Shown in pieces: positions 32,826 to 42,365 of a stretch of DNA of 64,000 nt. The DNA is taken from contig NZ_KQ958206.1 of the NCBI RefSeq assembly GCF_001546855.1, positions 126,104-190,103 of the forward strand, read 5' to 3'. The notes below the pieces were generated by a model. That model saw only the letters and a program-made list of their open reading frames with translations, did not search any database and had not been told where the DNA came from. The stretch comes from Megasphaera sp. MJR8396C (GTDB lineage: Bacteria > Bacillota > Negativicutes > Veillonellales > Megasphaeraceae). Both the position numbers and the translations under genes were made by a program. Positions within the stretch are counted from its first letter, which is position 1, and the number at the start of each line of letters is the position of its first letter.

Positions 32826-34853
32826 GTGTTTGAACAGTTTTTTTTAGCAGTTCAACAAGATATTAAGCTATGGATTTTTTTTCCGATTTTATGTGCTGTA
32901 TTTCGGGCTATCTTCATTTATGTCCATAATCCGTATCCGGGCTTTGCTGGCAAGCGAAATGCCTTGTGGGAATGTTTTCGCTTCGGTTTTTGGTGGGGCA
33001 TGGATTTAAATGCCTATGTCTTCGTCGTTTCGCTGGTGCTCGTTACCCTGCCGGGCCTTTTTATCGGCTTCTGGAGTCAGCACGGCGACCTGATTCGTGT
33101 CTTGCTCGGTATGGTTTACAGCGTCGTCCTGTATGTGGCCTTCGTTGGGAAAATGATTTTTTATGCCCAGTTTCACGATATTTTTAATAATATCATTTTC
33201 CTCGGTGAAAAAGCGGAGAAAAACAATCTCATCGACATCTTTTTTCACCAGTACAATGGGGCCCGAAAATTGGCCTTGCTCATTCCTTATGTCGCCATCG
33301 TCTTTTTTATCCTCCAAAGCATGATGGATACTCCGGTTATTCCCTATCCGCCCATTAGCGGCTGGCATTACTATCTTTTCAATGTGTCCGTCTTCTTATT
33401 TTTGGTCGGGGCTTTTTACTTTTTCCGCTACGGCGGTACCTTTTGGCACGATAATAAACCGGAATGGGATACGATTCCGGCGATTGTCAAGAGCGATCCC
33501 TTTCTGTCCAAAGCCACCGTTGACGATTTAATTGCCTTAAAGATGCTGGGGCATCGCCGCATAAAAGAACGCTTGCAACGAAGCCCGGCAGAAAACCTGG
33601 CGCTCGTAAAGCCCTTTATTGAACAAAAAGGAGGCACCATAGACTCGTTTAACGATGCCTTGAAGGCCATCAGTCACCAGGCTAAGGGGCCGAAAATCAA
33701 ACGCCCTTCCCATATTTTTTTGGTTGTCGGCGAAAGTTATTCTCAGCCTTATTTTGATCCGGCTTTTGCCGACCTTCATATTGCCGATGAAGGGAAGAAA
33801 CTGATGAATGACGTCCATACGGCGTCTATTCATACTGCCTTATCCAGTGGTATCATTTCTCGTCCGTCTATCGTGGGCCTCATGCTGGGCATCTTTGATG
33901 CCGGGTTCGAATTGAATGAACGGGAATCCTTTTGGCAGGGGACACTGCCGACGTCGCTGCCGATACAGCTGCGTAAATTGGGCTATGAAACGAACTATTG
34001 GTACGGCGGCAGCTTATCCCATGGGAATTTCAACCATTTTGCGCCAGCCTGCGGTTTTAATCATTCCTATTCCGGCACCGACATCTGCGGCGCCAAAGCG
34101 CCTCGCTCCTGGGTCGGCGTCTATGACCACGTTTTTCTGAACAAGGTGGCCGACATGATTCAAGAGCGCAGCGACGATGTGCCCCAGTTCCACTTTGTCT
34201 ATACGACTTCAAACCACGGGCCCTATAAGATGCCTTTGAAAGATTTAGGCTTTGATGCCAAAAAAATCATGAATGTCCAGCCCGATGTATTGAAGGAGAA
34301 AATCATTCAGAAAGCACTGGGAACCTTCTGGTACGCTGACCGAGCCATCAATGATTTTATTCAAAAGATGAAAGAAGCCTATCCGGACAGCCTGTTCATC
34401 GTCACCGGTGACCACGGCTATAAGTGCCCGGAATTACAGCATACATCCTTCATGAGAAGAGAATATACTTTCCGGGAACTTCATTCGCCGGTCCTCATGT
34501 TCCATCATCGAGAACTCGATAAAGACTCGTTAGCCGGCAATCGCATCGGAAGCCACATGAATATATTGCCGACCCTTTTTGAACTCATTGCGCCGGCGGG
34601 ATTCACTTATTATTCACTGTTTGAATCGTTAATCGAATCCGTCACGTCCTGCGTTACGCCCCATCATTGGGTAACGATGGATTCTATCGGTGGCTGCGGC
34701 GAAACGTATTATCAGTCATTGACGGCAACATCCGGTGCCGAAGTCTTACACGGTGAGGCCCCATACGAAGATATCTGCGCTGCTGAAAAAAGTTTGACTG
34801 CGTACTTACTGCAGCGGCCTGAATTATTACGGCCCGTTGATACCTGGCTTTGA
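32826..34853 (+). CDS. LTA synthase/sulfatase-family membrane transferase
   Basis: 675 aa. Several N-terminal membrane helices (about five, to residue 200), then an alkaline-phosphatase-fold domain: LVVGESYSQPYF (metal Glu), NHGPYK, and IVTGDHGYKCPE (metal Asp and His). Such enzymes move phosphoglycerol or phosphoethanolamine from a lipid to a glycan on the outer face of the inner membrane. The catalytic Thr lies probably in the HTASIHTALSSGI region, but I cannot place it exactly. The last 100 residues are unlike the family. The start is GTG behind AAGGAGGAG. In an LPS locus it may modify core or polymer. Confidence 0.8.
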   Translation: MFEQFFLAVQQDIKLWIFFPILCAVFRAIFIYVHNPYPGFAGKRNALWECFRFGFWWGMDLNAYVFVVSLVLVTLPGLFIGFWSQHGDLIRVLLGMVYSVVLYVAFVGKMIFYAQFHDIFNNIIFLGEKAEKNNLIDIFFHQYNGARKLALLIPYVAIVFFILQSMMDTPVIPYPPISGWHYYLFNVSVFLFLVGAFYFFRYGGTFWHDNKPEWDTIPAIVKSDPFLSKATVDDLIALKMLGHRRIKERLQRSPAENLALVKPFIEQKGGTIDSFNDALKAISHQAKGPKIKRPSHIFLVVGESYSQPYFDPAFADLHIADEGKKLMNDVHTASIHTALSSGIISRPSIVGLMLGIFDAGFELNERESFWQGTLPTSLPIQLRKLGYETNYWYGGSLSHGNFNHFAPACGFNHSYSGTDICGAKAPRSWVGVYDHVFLNKVADMIQERSDDVPQFHFVYTTSNHGPYKMPLKDLGFDAKKIMNVQPDVLKEKIIQKALGTFWYADRAINDFIQKMKEAYPDSLFIVTGDHGYKCPELQHTSFMRREYTFRELHSPVLMFHHRELDKDSLAGNRIGSHMNILPTLFELIAPAGFTYYSLFESLIESVTSCVTPHHWVTMDSIGGCGETYYQSLTATSGAEVLHGEAPYEDICAAEKSLTAYLLQRPELLRPVDTWL

Positions 34854-34886
34854 TAGGTATAACTCGGCCAGAGTGGAGAATTGGTT

Positions 34887-36095
34887 ATGGCTTATTGGCG
34901 AACATTTCAACAAAATTACCTTCCGTATATCCCGATTTTTTTATTGGCCCTCAGCTGTGGTGCCGGGTCGGGGACATTGATGACGACCTCTTTTTTGACT
35001 CATTTGATTGTTTGCAAAAAAGAGGGAATCCCTATTATGGGGACACTGTGGAAAAAAACTGTTGTTTGGCAGACTGTGCTTGCCATTGCTATATTTTTTG
35101 GTACGGCGGCGATTACTATTCCTTTTAATGGCGGTAATCCTGCGGCTCTTTTTAAGTATATTGAGCGCCTGGTACCCCTTGTGTTAGCCGTTCTGATGGC
35201 CCGGCCGGGCAAGGGGACTTTTCCGGCTGTCTGGCTCGGGATTTCCCTGTCTATTATATGGCAGTTGGGATTGGTCGCGGCTCAACCGACTTGGCAAGAC
35301 AATCGCTTGTTTGGACCTTATACCAGCCCCAATGCCTTAGGAAGCATACTGTTGACGCTACTTCCCGTCGTATTATTTGGCGTCATTCGCTACCGTTCTC
35401 TTTGGCCAAAGACGTCTTTCTTCTTGGCTTTAGTTTGTATTACGGCTTTCGTCGTTCTCCTTTGTACGGGATCGCGAAATGCTTATTTTGCCTTTTTTAT
35501 CGTCTTTTTAGCCCTTCTGGTGTTCTGCTATTTAGGGCGGGAATGGTTAGCCTTAAAAGTAATGGCTTGCCTCCTCGTTCTGTCTTGTTTGGTTCTCGGT
35601 GTGGCAGCACCTCAATTCATTTCTGACCGCCTCCATCGTGATATCAGTCAGGATGGTCGCGTCTATTTGACCGAAGTTGCTGTTCAACTTATTGAGGAAA
35701 AGCCTTACATCGGTATTGGTCTTGGACGTTGGGGGAAAGTTTATCATGAACGTTTTGAAGCGCAGAATCCCTTCCATGAAAAAAATATCCAGTCACCGCA
35801 CAACATTTATTTACAAACTTGGAATGAAACGGGGATTGTCGGCCTGAGCGGCTTTTTAATCCTCATTTTATTCCAGCTAAAAGTATTCGTGAGCTCGCTC
35901 AGGGCTTACTATCGAAAACAGGGTCCGGGATTCCCCTGGCTGGCTGGCTTTTTCCTGCCGATTTTGGCCATTTATCTCTTCGGCCTGTTTGACTATGATT
36001 TCTTTAATCGTCAGACAATGCATCTCTATTGGTTTTTCTGGGGGATGACGATTTATAGTTGGGCCCATTACAAAAAGGAGACGAACCTTTTATGA
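34887..36095 (+). CDS. O-antigen ligase/polymerase family membrane protein
   Basis: 402 aa with about eleven hydrophobic helices and one larger outside loop between about 235 and 320. The loop contains GRVYLTEVAVQLIEEKPYIGIGLGRWG and HNIYLQTWNETGIVGL, the Wzy_C/WaaL pattern in which an H and an R/G-x-G serve ligation. It joins O-polysaccharide or core units on undecaprenyl phosphate, outside the inner membrane. ATG 34887, seven bases after GGAGA. It overlaps the next gene by four bases. Confidence 0.8.
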   Translation: MAYWRTFQQNYLPYIPIFLLALSCGAGSGTLMTTSFLTHLIVCKKEGIPIMGTLWKKTVVWQTVLAIAIFFGTAAITIPFNGGNPAALFKYIERLVPLVLAVLMARPGKGTFPAVWLGISLSIIWQLGLVAAQPTWQDNRLFGPYTSPNALGSILLTLLPVVLFGVIRYRSLWPKTSFFLALVCITAFVVLLCTGSRNAYFAFFIVFLALLVFCYLGREWLALKVMACLLVLSCLVLGVAAPQFISDRLHRDISQDGRVYLTEVAVQLIEEKPYIGIGLGRWGKVYHERFEAQNPFHEKNIQSPHNIYLQTWNETGIVGLSGFLILILFQLKVFVSSLRAYYRKQGPGFPWLAGFFLPILAIYLFGLFDYDFFNRQTMHLYWFFWGMTIYSWAHYKKETNLL

Positions 36096-37051
36096 AGCCT
36101 TCGTTGAGCATTATCATGCCGGTTTACAATAATGAATGCTATGTCCGGGCGAGCCTGCAAAGTGTATTGAACCAGACGTATCACGATATGGAAGTTATCG
36201 TCGTCGATGATGGTTCAAGTGACCATAGTCTGGCTATCTGTCAGGAGATAGCCGCATTGGATGATCGTGTATCTGTCATCCATAAAGAAAATGGCGGTGT
36301 CAGCTCGGCCCGAAATCGAGGCCTTGAAGCAGCACAAGGACGCTACATCGCCTTCATCGACAGTGATGATCTCATCGATGCCAAGATGTATGAAGTCATG
36401 ATTGCTGTCTTAGAAAGAGAGAAGGCCGACCTTGTTAATTGTGGGGTCATAAAAGAATGTTCATACGAGGATATCCTTTATGAAATAGGGACCGTCGAAG
36501 TCAGTGGCTTGCCTTTGAATTACCTGTCGAAAAAGGAATGTTTCATTGACAGCACATGGAACAAAGTCTATCGTCGTGAGCTCATTGGTGATACACGGTT
36601 CAATGAAAATATATCTTATTCAGAAGATAAGCTGTTTGTAACGGAAATCATATTGAAGGCGAGGACCATGGCTTTTGTTTCCAATGTCTTTTACCATTAT
36701 ATCCAGCATAAAGACAGCTTATCTTGGAAAGATACGGAAGATGTTTGGCTTGGAAATTTTAAAGTCCATCAGCGAATTTTTGAGCGGATGGAGGAAGACG
36801 GCATTATGGGAGCCGTCTTAGACAGTGCTTTTCGAGGATATGCTCGCTCCATTATCGCACTTTTGCGCTATGACATTAAATATCGTCGTGAAGAAGCTTA
36901 TAATCAGACTTTAAATGAATATAGGACGGTATTAACACGTTTCCTTAAAGATACACCCATGCCATTAGGGAAAAAGCTGGAATACCTTACCTATACGACG
37001 TCTTATGGTCTGGCTTCCTTGGTGCACTATTATCCTAAACGATTGTGGTAA
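36092..37051 (+). CDS. Family 2 glycosyltransferase
   Basis: 319 aa. GT-A fold with MPVYNNECYVRASLQSVLNQTYHDMEVIVVDDGSSDHS, VSSARNRGLEAAQGRYIAFIDSDD (DSDD metal motif) and TWNKVYRRELI. Sugar and acceptor unknown. ATG 36092 behind AAAAGGAG; a longer frame starts inside the previous gene. It closes the first block of glycan genes; a 500-bp AT-rich gap follows. Confidence 0.85.
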   Translation: MKPSLSIIMPVYNNECYVRASLQSVLNQTYHDMEVIVVDDGSSDHSLAICQEIAALDDRVSVIHKENGGVSSARNRGLEAAQGRYIAFIDSDDLIDAKMYEVMIAVLEREKADLVNCGVIKECSYEDILYEIGTVEVSGLPLNYLSKKECFIDSTWNKVYRRELIGDTRFNENISYSEDKLFVTEIILKARTMAFVSNVFYHYIQHKDSLSWKDTEDVWLGNFKVHQRIFERMEEDGIMGAVLDSAFRGYARSIIALLRYDIKYRREEAYNQTLNEYRTVLTRFLKDTPMPLGKKLEYLTYTTSYGLASLVHYYPKRLW

Positions 37052-37555
37052 TAATGGGAAAATAAATCGTATATTTTGCATTTTTATGATGTGCGAGGAG
37101 TATTTTCCTATAGGGATTCGTAAAAAATGTTTAGACAGTACGGCGAAGGAATAGTCTGCTTTTTAGAGTATGATGATATGGCCAATTACTATGTTGAGGC
37201 CATTTTTTTCTTTTCAAGCTGTATTTAATCAAATGTTTTTCACCGAGTGGATGTTTCTTTTGGCTCGGTCTTGCCATTTTAGTGACGGGAAGACCGGCTA
37301 TCTGCATTTTCTTTAGCGTACTGTCGACAAGATACTTATATTTGACCCAATTATTGAAGGCCGATACAATGACATGAGAAAATAGGGTTGGTACTGGATA
37401 ATGGTTTGTAGTTTTTTTTAAAATTTTTATAGTATAATAACGAAGATTAGAAGTATAGAAACTGCTGGGGCTTCTTATAGGGAAATCGTTTTTGACTACT
37501 CTTTTACGTCCTGGCCTAACGAGTGAATCTCAAGTATCATGCGAGGAATGTATTT
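37052..37555. other. AT-rich gap in the glycan locus, with a terminator and a possible decayed ORF
   Basis: 504 bp without a complete gene. It holds a hairpin at 37178-37209 (terminator of the upstream block), a TATAAT at 37433-37438 with no good -35, and an open minus-strand frame at about 37189-37410. That frame reads SAFNNWVKYKYLVDSTLKKM, then KMARPSQKKHPLGEKHL, and ends at a stop at 37189-37191. It has no start codon and may be the tail of a lost gene, perhaps a transposase or an exchanged cassette. Confidence 0.4.
37178..37209 (+). terminator. Terminator of the first glycan block
   Basis: ATGGCC (37178-37183) with GGCCAT (37198-37203), followed by a T tract of about seven. Confidence 0.6.
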
Positions 37556-38560
37556 ATGAAAAATTTTGAAGAGAACTTTTTTAAAGAAGATAACTTTATT
37601 CAATCGATGGTTGATTATAATTACGCCAACTCAACGGCTAAAAATTACCATATTTGTTATAATGTTAATGATGCATTTATATACATCATGGGAGCATCCA
37701 TTATTTCCGTATTAGAAAATAATAAAGGCATATCATTTTCCTTTCACATTTTTACGGATGGGTGTAGTCAGGAAAATATGGAAAAACTTAAAATGCTGGC
37801 AGAACAGTATAAATGCCGGTGTATTGTATATGTACTGAATATGGAGCCTTTTGCGGACTTTCATATTAAGGTGGAGCGTTTTTCCAGGATAACCTATGCA
37901 CGTCTTTATATGCCTAAAATCTTAAAAAAATATACCGACAGGTATATTTATTTAGATGCTGATACAATGTGCATCTCTTCCTTACAGCCATTATGGAACC
38001 TGAATTTATCCAGTCCCATGGGTGCTGTGTCTGAGCGGGACTCTGCTATCGAGTATCGAGCCGGATACTTAAAACTGCAGAATGGGAAGTATTTTAATGA
38101 TGGCGTTATGTTGGTGAATATCCCTTTATGGGAAGACAAGGGCGTTACGGAACTTTGCTTTTCCTATCAGTGTGAACCACGAAAACGTTTTTTAGGACAG
38201 AGTCAGGACGTATTGAATTTAGTCTTTGATGGAAATAATGATTTCTTGCCCAGTAAATATAATGTTTATGACGGCGGTGAGTTTGATAAGGGCGATAGCG
38301 TCATCGTTCATTGGACGGGGAGACGTAAGCCGTGGCAAATGGTCTTGTCTGATTTTGATAGAAAATGGAGAGAATATAACAGGTTGTCTCCATGGACTAC
38401 CCTCACTAATCTGCTGCCCATTAAGAAGGCGTCCAATTATCATGACTTTAAATATTGGGGTATGTATTACAAATGGCATGGTAATTATGCCAAATATATA
38501 CAGGGAATGTTTTGGTACGCTATTCTCCGAGTTTGTTATAAATGTGGAATAAATAATTAA
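37556..38560 (+). CDS. Family 8 glycosyltransferase (LPS hexosyltransferase type)
   Basis: 334 aa. YNVNDAFIYIMGASIISVLENN, FSRITYARLYMPKIL, YLDADTMCI (metal DxD), QDVLNLVF and HWTGRRKPW match the GT8 LPS alpha-galactosyl/glucosyltransferases such as WaaI/WaaJ. Start ATG 37556, eight bases after GCGAGGA; a GTG at 37523 lacks a site. Markedly AT-rich compared with the flanking housekeeping genes, as are the gap before it and the start of ugd, which suggests an acquired cassette. Confidence 0.85.
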   Translation: MKNFEENFFKEDNFIQSMVDYNYANSTAKNYHICYNVNDAFIYIMGASIISVLENNKGISFSFHIFTDGCSQENMEKLKMLAEQYKCRCIVYVLNMEPFADFHIKVERFSRITYARLYMPKILKKYTDRYIYLDADTMCISSLQPLWNLNLSSPMGAVSERDSAIEYRAGYLKLQNGKYFNDGVMLVNIPLWEDKGVTELCFSYQCEPRKRFLGQSQDVLNLVFDGNNDFLPSKYNVYDGGEFDKGDSVIVHWTGRRKPWQMVLSDFDRKWREYNRLSPWTTLTNLLPIKKASNYHDFKYWGMYYKWHGNYAKYIQGMFWYAILRVCYKCGINN

Positions 38561-38587
38561 TTGCTTATGAACTGGTGGTTGATGTAA

Positions 38588-39754
38588 ATGAAAATTGCTG
38601 TTGCCGGAACGGGATATGTTGGACTTTCAAATGGAGTATTGCTGGCTCAGAATCATGAAGTGGTAGCGCTTGATATTGTGCCGGAAAAAGTGAAAATGCT
38701 AAATGATGCAGTTTCACCTATTATCGATGCTGATATTTCGGCTTTTTTGCAGCGTGGGGATTTGCACTTTAAGGCCACTCTCGATGCTAAAGAAGCTTTT
38801 ACGGGGGCTGATTTTGTCATTATTTCGACGCCGACCAATTACGATCCTAAGCGGAACTTCTTTGATACGTCGTCGGTAGAAACGGTCATCGAAGAGGTCT
38901 TGTCTATCAATCCGAAGGCCGTCATGGTCATCAAGTCGACGGTCCCTGTTGGCTATACGAAGCAAATCAAGGCCAAGTATCAGACCGAGAATATTATGTT
39001 CTCGCCGGAATTTTTGCGGGAAGGGAAAGCCCTCTACGATAATCTCCACCCGTCGCGCATCGTCGTCGGCGAAGTGTCGGATCGGGCCAAGACCTTTGCC
39101 AACCTCTTGGTTGAAGGCGCCGTCAAGGAGGATATCCCCGTCTTATTTACGGGTTCTACGGAAGCCGAAGCCATAAAACTCTTTGCCAATACGTATTTGG
39201 CTCTGCGGGTCGCCTATTTTAATGAACTCGACTCCTATGCTGAAATGCGCGGTCTCAGTACCCAGGAAATCATCAAAGGGGTTTGCCTCGATCCGCGAAT
39301 CGGCGATTTCTATAACAATCCGTCTTTTGGGTATGGTGGCTACTGCCTGCCCAAGGATACGAAACAGCTTCTGGCCAACTATCAGGACGTGCCGCAGAAC
39401 TTGATTTCTGCTATCGTTGCGGCGAACCGGACGCGGAAAGACCATATCTCTGATATGATCATTGCTCAAAATCCCCGTATCGTCGGCGTTTATCGTCTGA
39501 CGATGAAGAGTCACTCGGACAACTTCCGGGCCTCAGCCATCCAGGGCGTCATGAAGCGCATCAAGGCCAAGGGGATTGAAGTCGTCGTCTATGAACCGAC
39601 ACTGAAAGAAGAGACCTTTTTCAATTCCCGTGTTATCCGCGACTTAGATGAATTCAAAGGGATGAGTGATATCATCATTTCCAACCGTTGGACCGATAAA
39701 CTTAGTGATGTTCGAGATAAAGTGTATACAAGAGATCTTTTTGCTCGAGATTAA
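38588..39754 (+). CDS. ugd: UDP-glucose 6-dehydrogenase
   Basis: 388 aa, the same length as the enterobacterial Ugd. It makes UDP-glucuronate with two [18 protein letters not shown] is the NAD motif; STVPVGYT and the catalytic Cys in [13 protein letters not shown] are present. The first ~200 bp and last ~70 bp are AT-rich with A/T-ending codons, while the middle is like the rest of the genome, a mosaic. Lies between two GT8 genes and upstream of the 4-epimerase, which uses its product. Confidence 0.95.
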   Translation: MKIAVAGTGYVGLSNGVLLAQNHEVVALDIVPEKVKMLNDAVSPIIDADISAFLQRGDLHFKATLDAKEAFTGADFVIISTPTNYDPKRNFFDTSSVETVIEEVLSINPKAVMVIKSTVPVGYTKQIKAKYQTENIMFSPEFLREGKALYDNLHPSRIVVGEVSDRAKTFANLLVEGAVKEDIPVLFTGSTEAEAIKLFANTYLALRVAYFNELDSYAEMRGLSTQEIIKGVCLDPRIGDFYNNPSFGYGGYCLPKDTKQLLANYQDVPQNLISAIVAANRTRKDHISDMIIAQNPRIVGVYRLTMKSHSDNFRASAIQGVMKRIKAKGIEVVVYEPTLKEETFFNSRVIRDLDEFKGMSDIIISNRWTDKLSDVRDKVYTRDLFARD

Positions 39755-39769
39755 CTGGGGTAGAATATT

Positions 39770-40786
39770 ATGGGATTATTAAAAAAGAGAAAAATTTTAT
39801 CCGATGTAGCGGTAAATGATTGCAATGACCGGGCTAATATTTTATTATGCAGTGACAAAAATGTTATTCGAGGACTCGGTGTGACCGTCATTTCCGTTTT
39901 AGAAAATATGACGATGCCGTGTGCCATTCATATTGCTTTTAATGGTACCCTACCTGAGGATGAAGAAGCCCGATTTACACAAATTGCAAAAAAATATCAA
40001 GTTCCTTTCTGTATCTACTGGATCGATGATAGTACTATCCAACATTTGAATAGTAATTCGTATATTACTATAACAGCCTATTACAGATTGTTGATGCCTT
40101 ATATTATGAACGACATTGGCATAGAAAAATGCCTTTATTTAGATACGGATATTTTATGTGTTCATGATATCGCTGATTGGTATAAGCAGCCCCTTCATAA
40201 TATGGTTGCAGCAGTCACGAAAGATGCCACTTCTCAGCCAGGATTACGAGAAAATAAAACCTGCCATAAGTTAGGCATGAAAGGCACAGATTATTTTAAT
40301 TCGGGTATTTTACTCATGAATATACCTGAATATGTGAAATATGATATTGGTAATAAAGCCATTGAACTTTGTTCTGATCAGAAATTTGGAGAAATGGATC
40401 AGGACGTGTTGAATATTCTGTTGGAAGGGCATGTCGTCTTTGATGAATCGTATGCTTATAATTGTGGCATGTCCGTTCGTAATTCAGAAGTCCCTGAATG
40501 TATTTATATGGTTCATTTTACAGGTGCTAAAAAGCCATGGAAATTATGCGTGTCAGAATTAAAAAATGGGACAATGGCTCTTTTTGACCAACATTCTTGG
40601 AAATATTCGTATTATGAGGTATGGAGAAAATATGCCAAGATATCTCCATGGAGAGAGATTCCTTTCGATTTACCTAAGAATTATCGTGAATGGCGATATT
40701 TAGCGAATATGTATTTTAAGACGGGCCAGTTCAGATTAGGGATAGAGGCCTATCTTAAGTATCTTGCATGTAAAAGAGACAAATAA
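39770..40786 (+). CDS. Second family 8 glycosyltransferase
   Basis: 338 aa. NILLCSDKNVIRGLGVTVISVLENM, YYRLLMPYIM, YLDTDILCV (DxD), DYFNSGILLMNI, QDVLNILLEG and HFTGAKKPW place it in GT8. It shares the order of motifs with the GT8 upstream but differs in sequence, so it is not a recent copy. Strongly AT-rich. Possibly adds a uronic acid or hexose to the outer core. Confidence 0.85.
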   Translation: MGLLKKRKILSDVAVNDCNDRANILLCSDKNVIRGLGVTVISVLENMTMPCAIHIAFNGTLPEDEEARFTQIAKKYQVPFCIYWIDDSTIQHLNSNSYITITAYYRLLMPYIMNDIGIEKCLYLDTDILCVHDIADWYKQPLHNMVAAVTKDATSQPGLRENKTCHKLGMKGTDYFNSGILLMNIPEYVKYDIGNKAIELCSDQKFGEMDQDVLNILLEGHVVFDESYAYNCGMSVRNSEVPECIYMVHFTGAKKPWKLCVSELKNGTMALFDQHSWKYSYYEVWRKYAKISPWREIPFDLPKNYREWRYLANMYFKTGQFRLGIEAYLKYLACKRDK

Positions 40787-40830
40787 CTATCCTATAAATT
40801 TTATTTTTTATCATCTCGATAAAGGAGTAG

Positions 40831-41838
40831 ATGATGGCAAATTTTAAACCTTTTGATATGAAACAAAAAGTCCTCATTACCGGCGCTGCCGGATTTATCG
40901 GCTTCCACCTGGCTAAGCGGCTTTTGACCAAGGGAGCGACGGTCATGGGCTTCGACAATCTCAATGACTATTATGACGTCACCTTGAAAGAATCTCGCCT
41001 CGAAATCTTAAATCAGTTCCCAGCCTTTACCTTTATAAAAGGTGATTTAGCGGACGAACAGGCTGTAGAGCAGATTTTTTCGTCGTTCCAGCCGAATATT
41101 GTCGTCAATTTGGCGGCTCAAGCCGGTGTCCGTTACAGTATCGACCATCCGCGGACGTACATCGATTCGAATATCATCGGCTTCTTCAATATCCTTGAAG
41201 CCTGCCGGCACCATGAAGTCAGCCATCTGTTGTTTGCTTCGAGCTCATCGGTTTACGGCAATCAGGAGAAGACGCCTTTTTCAACGACGGACAACGTCGA
41301 CCATCCCATCAGCCTCTATGCGGCGACGAAGAAATCGAACGAACTCATGGCCTATACCTACAGCCATCTCTATGGGATTCCGGCGACGGGCCTGCGCTTC
41401 TTCACCGTCTATGGGCCTTATGGCCGCCCTGATATGGCCTACTTTAAGTTTGCCAATAAGATCCGAAATGGGGAGGCCATTCAAATTTATAACCACGGCG
41501 ATATGTACCGCGACTTTACCTACGTCGATGATATCGTAACCGGCATTGAGCATATGCTCTCCAATCCGCCTGTAGAAAATGAACTGGGAGACCGGTATAA
41601 GGTCTACAACATCGGCAATCATAAGCCGGAACAGCTCATGCACTTCATCGAAGTCTTGGAACAGGCCTTGGGCAAGACGGCAGAAAAAGAGTACCTGCCC
41701 ATGCAGTCCGGTGACGTCTACCAGACTTATGCCGACGTCAGTGAATTGCAGCGCGATTTCGATTTTAAACCGGAAACGACGATCGAAGAAGGATTGGGAA
41801 AATTTGCCGAATGGTATCGAACGTACTACGATTTGTAA
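40831..41838 (+). CDS. UDP-glucuronate 4-epimerase (SDR family)
   Basis: 335 aa. VLITGAAGFIGFHLAKRL is the NAD motif; SSSVYGNQEKTPFS and YAATKKSNELMAY hold the catalytic Ser and YxxxK; RFFTVYGPYGRPDMAYFKF is characteristic of the CapI/LspL type that makes UDP-galacturonate. ATG 40831 is three bases after AAAGGAG; a second ATG at 40834 is equally possible. Only the first ~40 bp are AT-rich. It completes UDP-Glc to UDP-GlcA to UDP-GalA with ugd. Confidence 0.9.
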   Translation: MMANFKPFDMKQKVLITGAAGFIGFHLAKRLLTKGATVMGFDNLNDYYDVTLKESRLEILNQFPAFTFIKGDLADEQAVEQIFSSFQPNIVVNLAAQAGVRYSIDHPRTYIDSNIIGFFNILEACRHHEVSHLLFASSSSVYGNQEKTPFSTTDNVDHPISLYAATKKSNELMAYTYSHLYGIPATGLRFFTVYGPYGRPDMAYFKFANKIRNGEAIQIYNHGDMYRDFTYVDDIVTGIEHMLSNPPVENELGDRYKVYNIGNHKPEQLMHFIEVLEQALGKTAEKEYLPMQSGDVYQTYADVSELQRDFDFKPETTIEEGLGKFAEWYRTYYDL

Positions 41839-41855
41839 TGAGATAGGAGAAAGTT

Positions 41856-42362
41856 ATGTATTATACGATGAGTTATGCCTCGCCTTTAGGAGCCATGACC
41901 TTGGCGGCCAATGAAACGGCGCTGGTCGGCCTTTGGTTTGATGGGCAGAAATACGATATGGAAGGGTTGAACGGGGCCGAGGTCACGGAGAAAGAAACAC
42001 CGGTCCTCAAGAAGGCTGTTCAATGGCTCGATGAGTATTTTGCCGGCCGCATGCCGGCTATCATGAGCCTGCCCCTGGCGCCAGAGGGCAATGAATTCCG
42101 CCGCCGCGTGTGGAGTCTCCTCTGCCAGATTCCCTACGGGCAGACGACGACCTATGGCGAGTTGGCCAAAACCATTGAAGCACAGACGGGAAAATCGATG
42201 TCGGCTCAAGCCGTTGGCGGTGCTGTCGGCCACAATCCCATTTCCATCATCATTCCCTGTCACCGCGTCTTAGGGGCCAGCGGCAAGGCGACGGGCTATG
42301 CCGGCGGTATCGACAGAAAAATAGCCCTCCTTCATTTGGAGGGCTTGGCGGTAAAAGAATAA
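41856..42362 (+). CDS. ogt: Methylated-DNA-[protein]-cysteine S-methyltransferase
   Basis: 168 aa. It repairs O6-methylguanine by moving the methyl to its own cysteine. QIPYGQTTTYGELA, AVGGAVGHNPISIIIPCHRV (active Cys in PCHRV) and GYAGGIDRKIALL are complete. Three bases separate it from the converging LysR stop, and the last part of the gene contains the LysR terminator in its reverse strand. Confidence 0.95.
   Translation: MYYTMSYASPLGAMTLAANETALVGLWFDGQKYDMEGLNGAEVTEKETPVLKKAVQWLDEYFAGRMPAIMSLPLAPEGNEFRRRVWSLLCQIPYGQTTTYGELAKTIEAQTGKSMSAQAVGGAVGHNPISIIIPCHRVLGASGKATGYAGGIDRKIALLHLEGLAVKE
42316..42345 (-). terminator. Terminator of the LysR gene, inside the end of ogt
   Basis: On the minus strand, AGCCCTCC, loop AAATGAA, GGAGGGCT, then ATTTTT. 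It is inside the ogt reading frame, so both genes constrain this DNA. Confidence 0.65.
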
Positions 42363-42365
42363 GCC

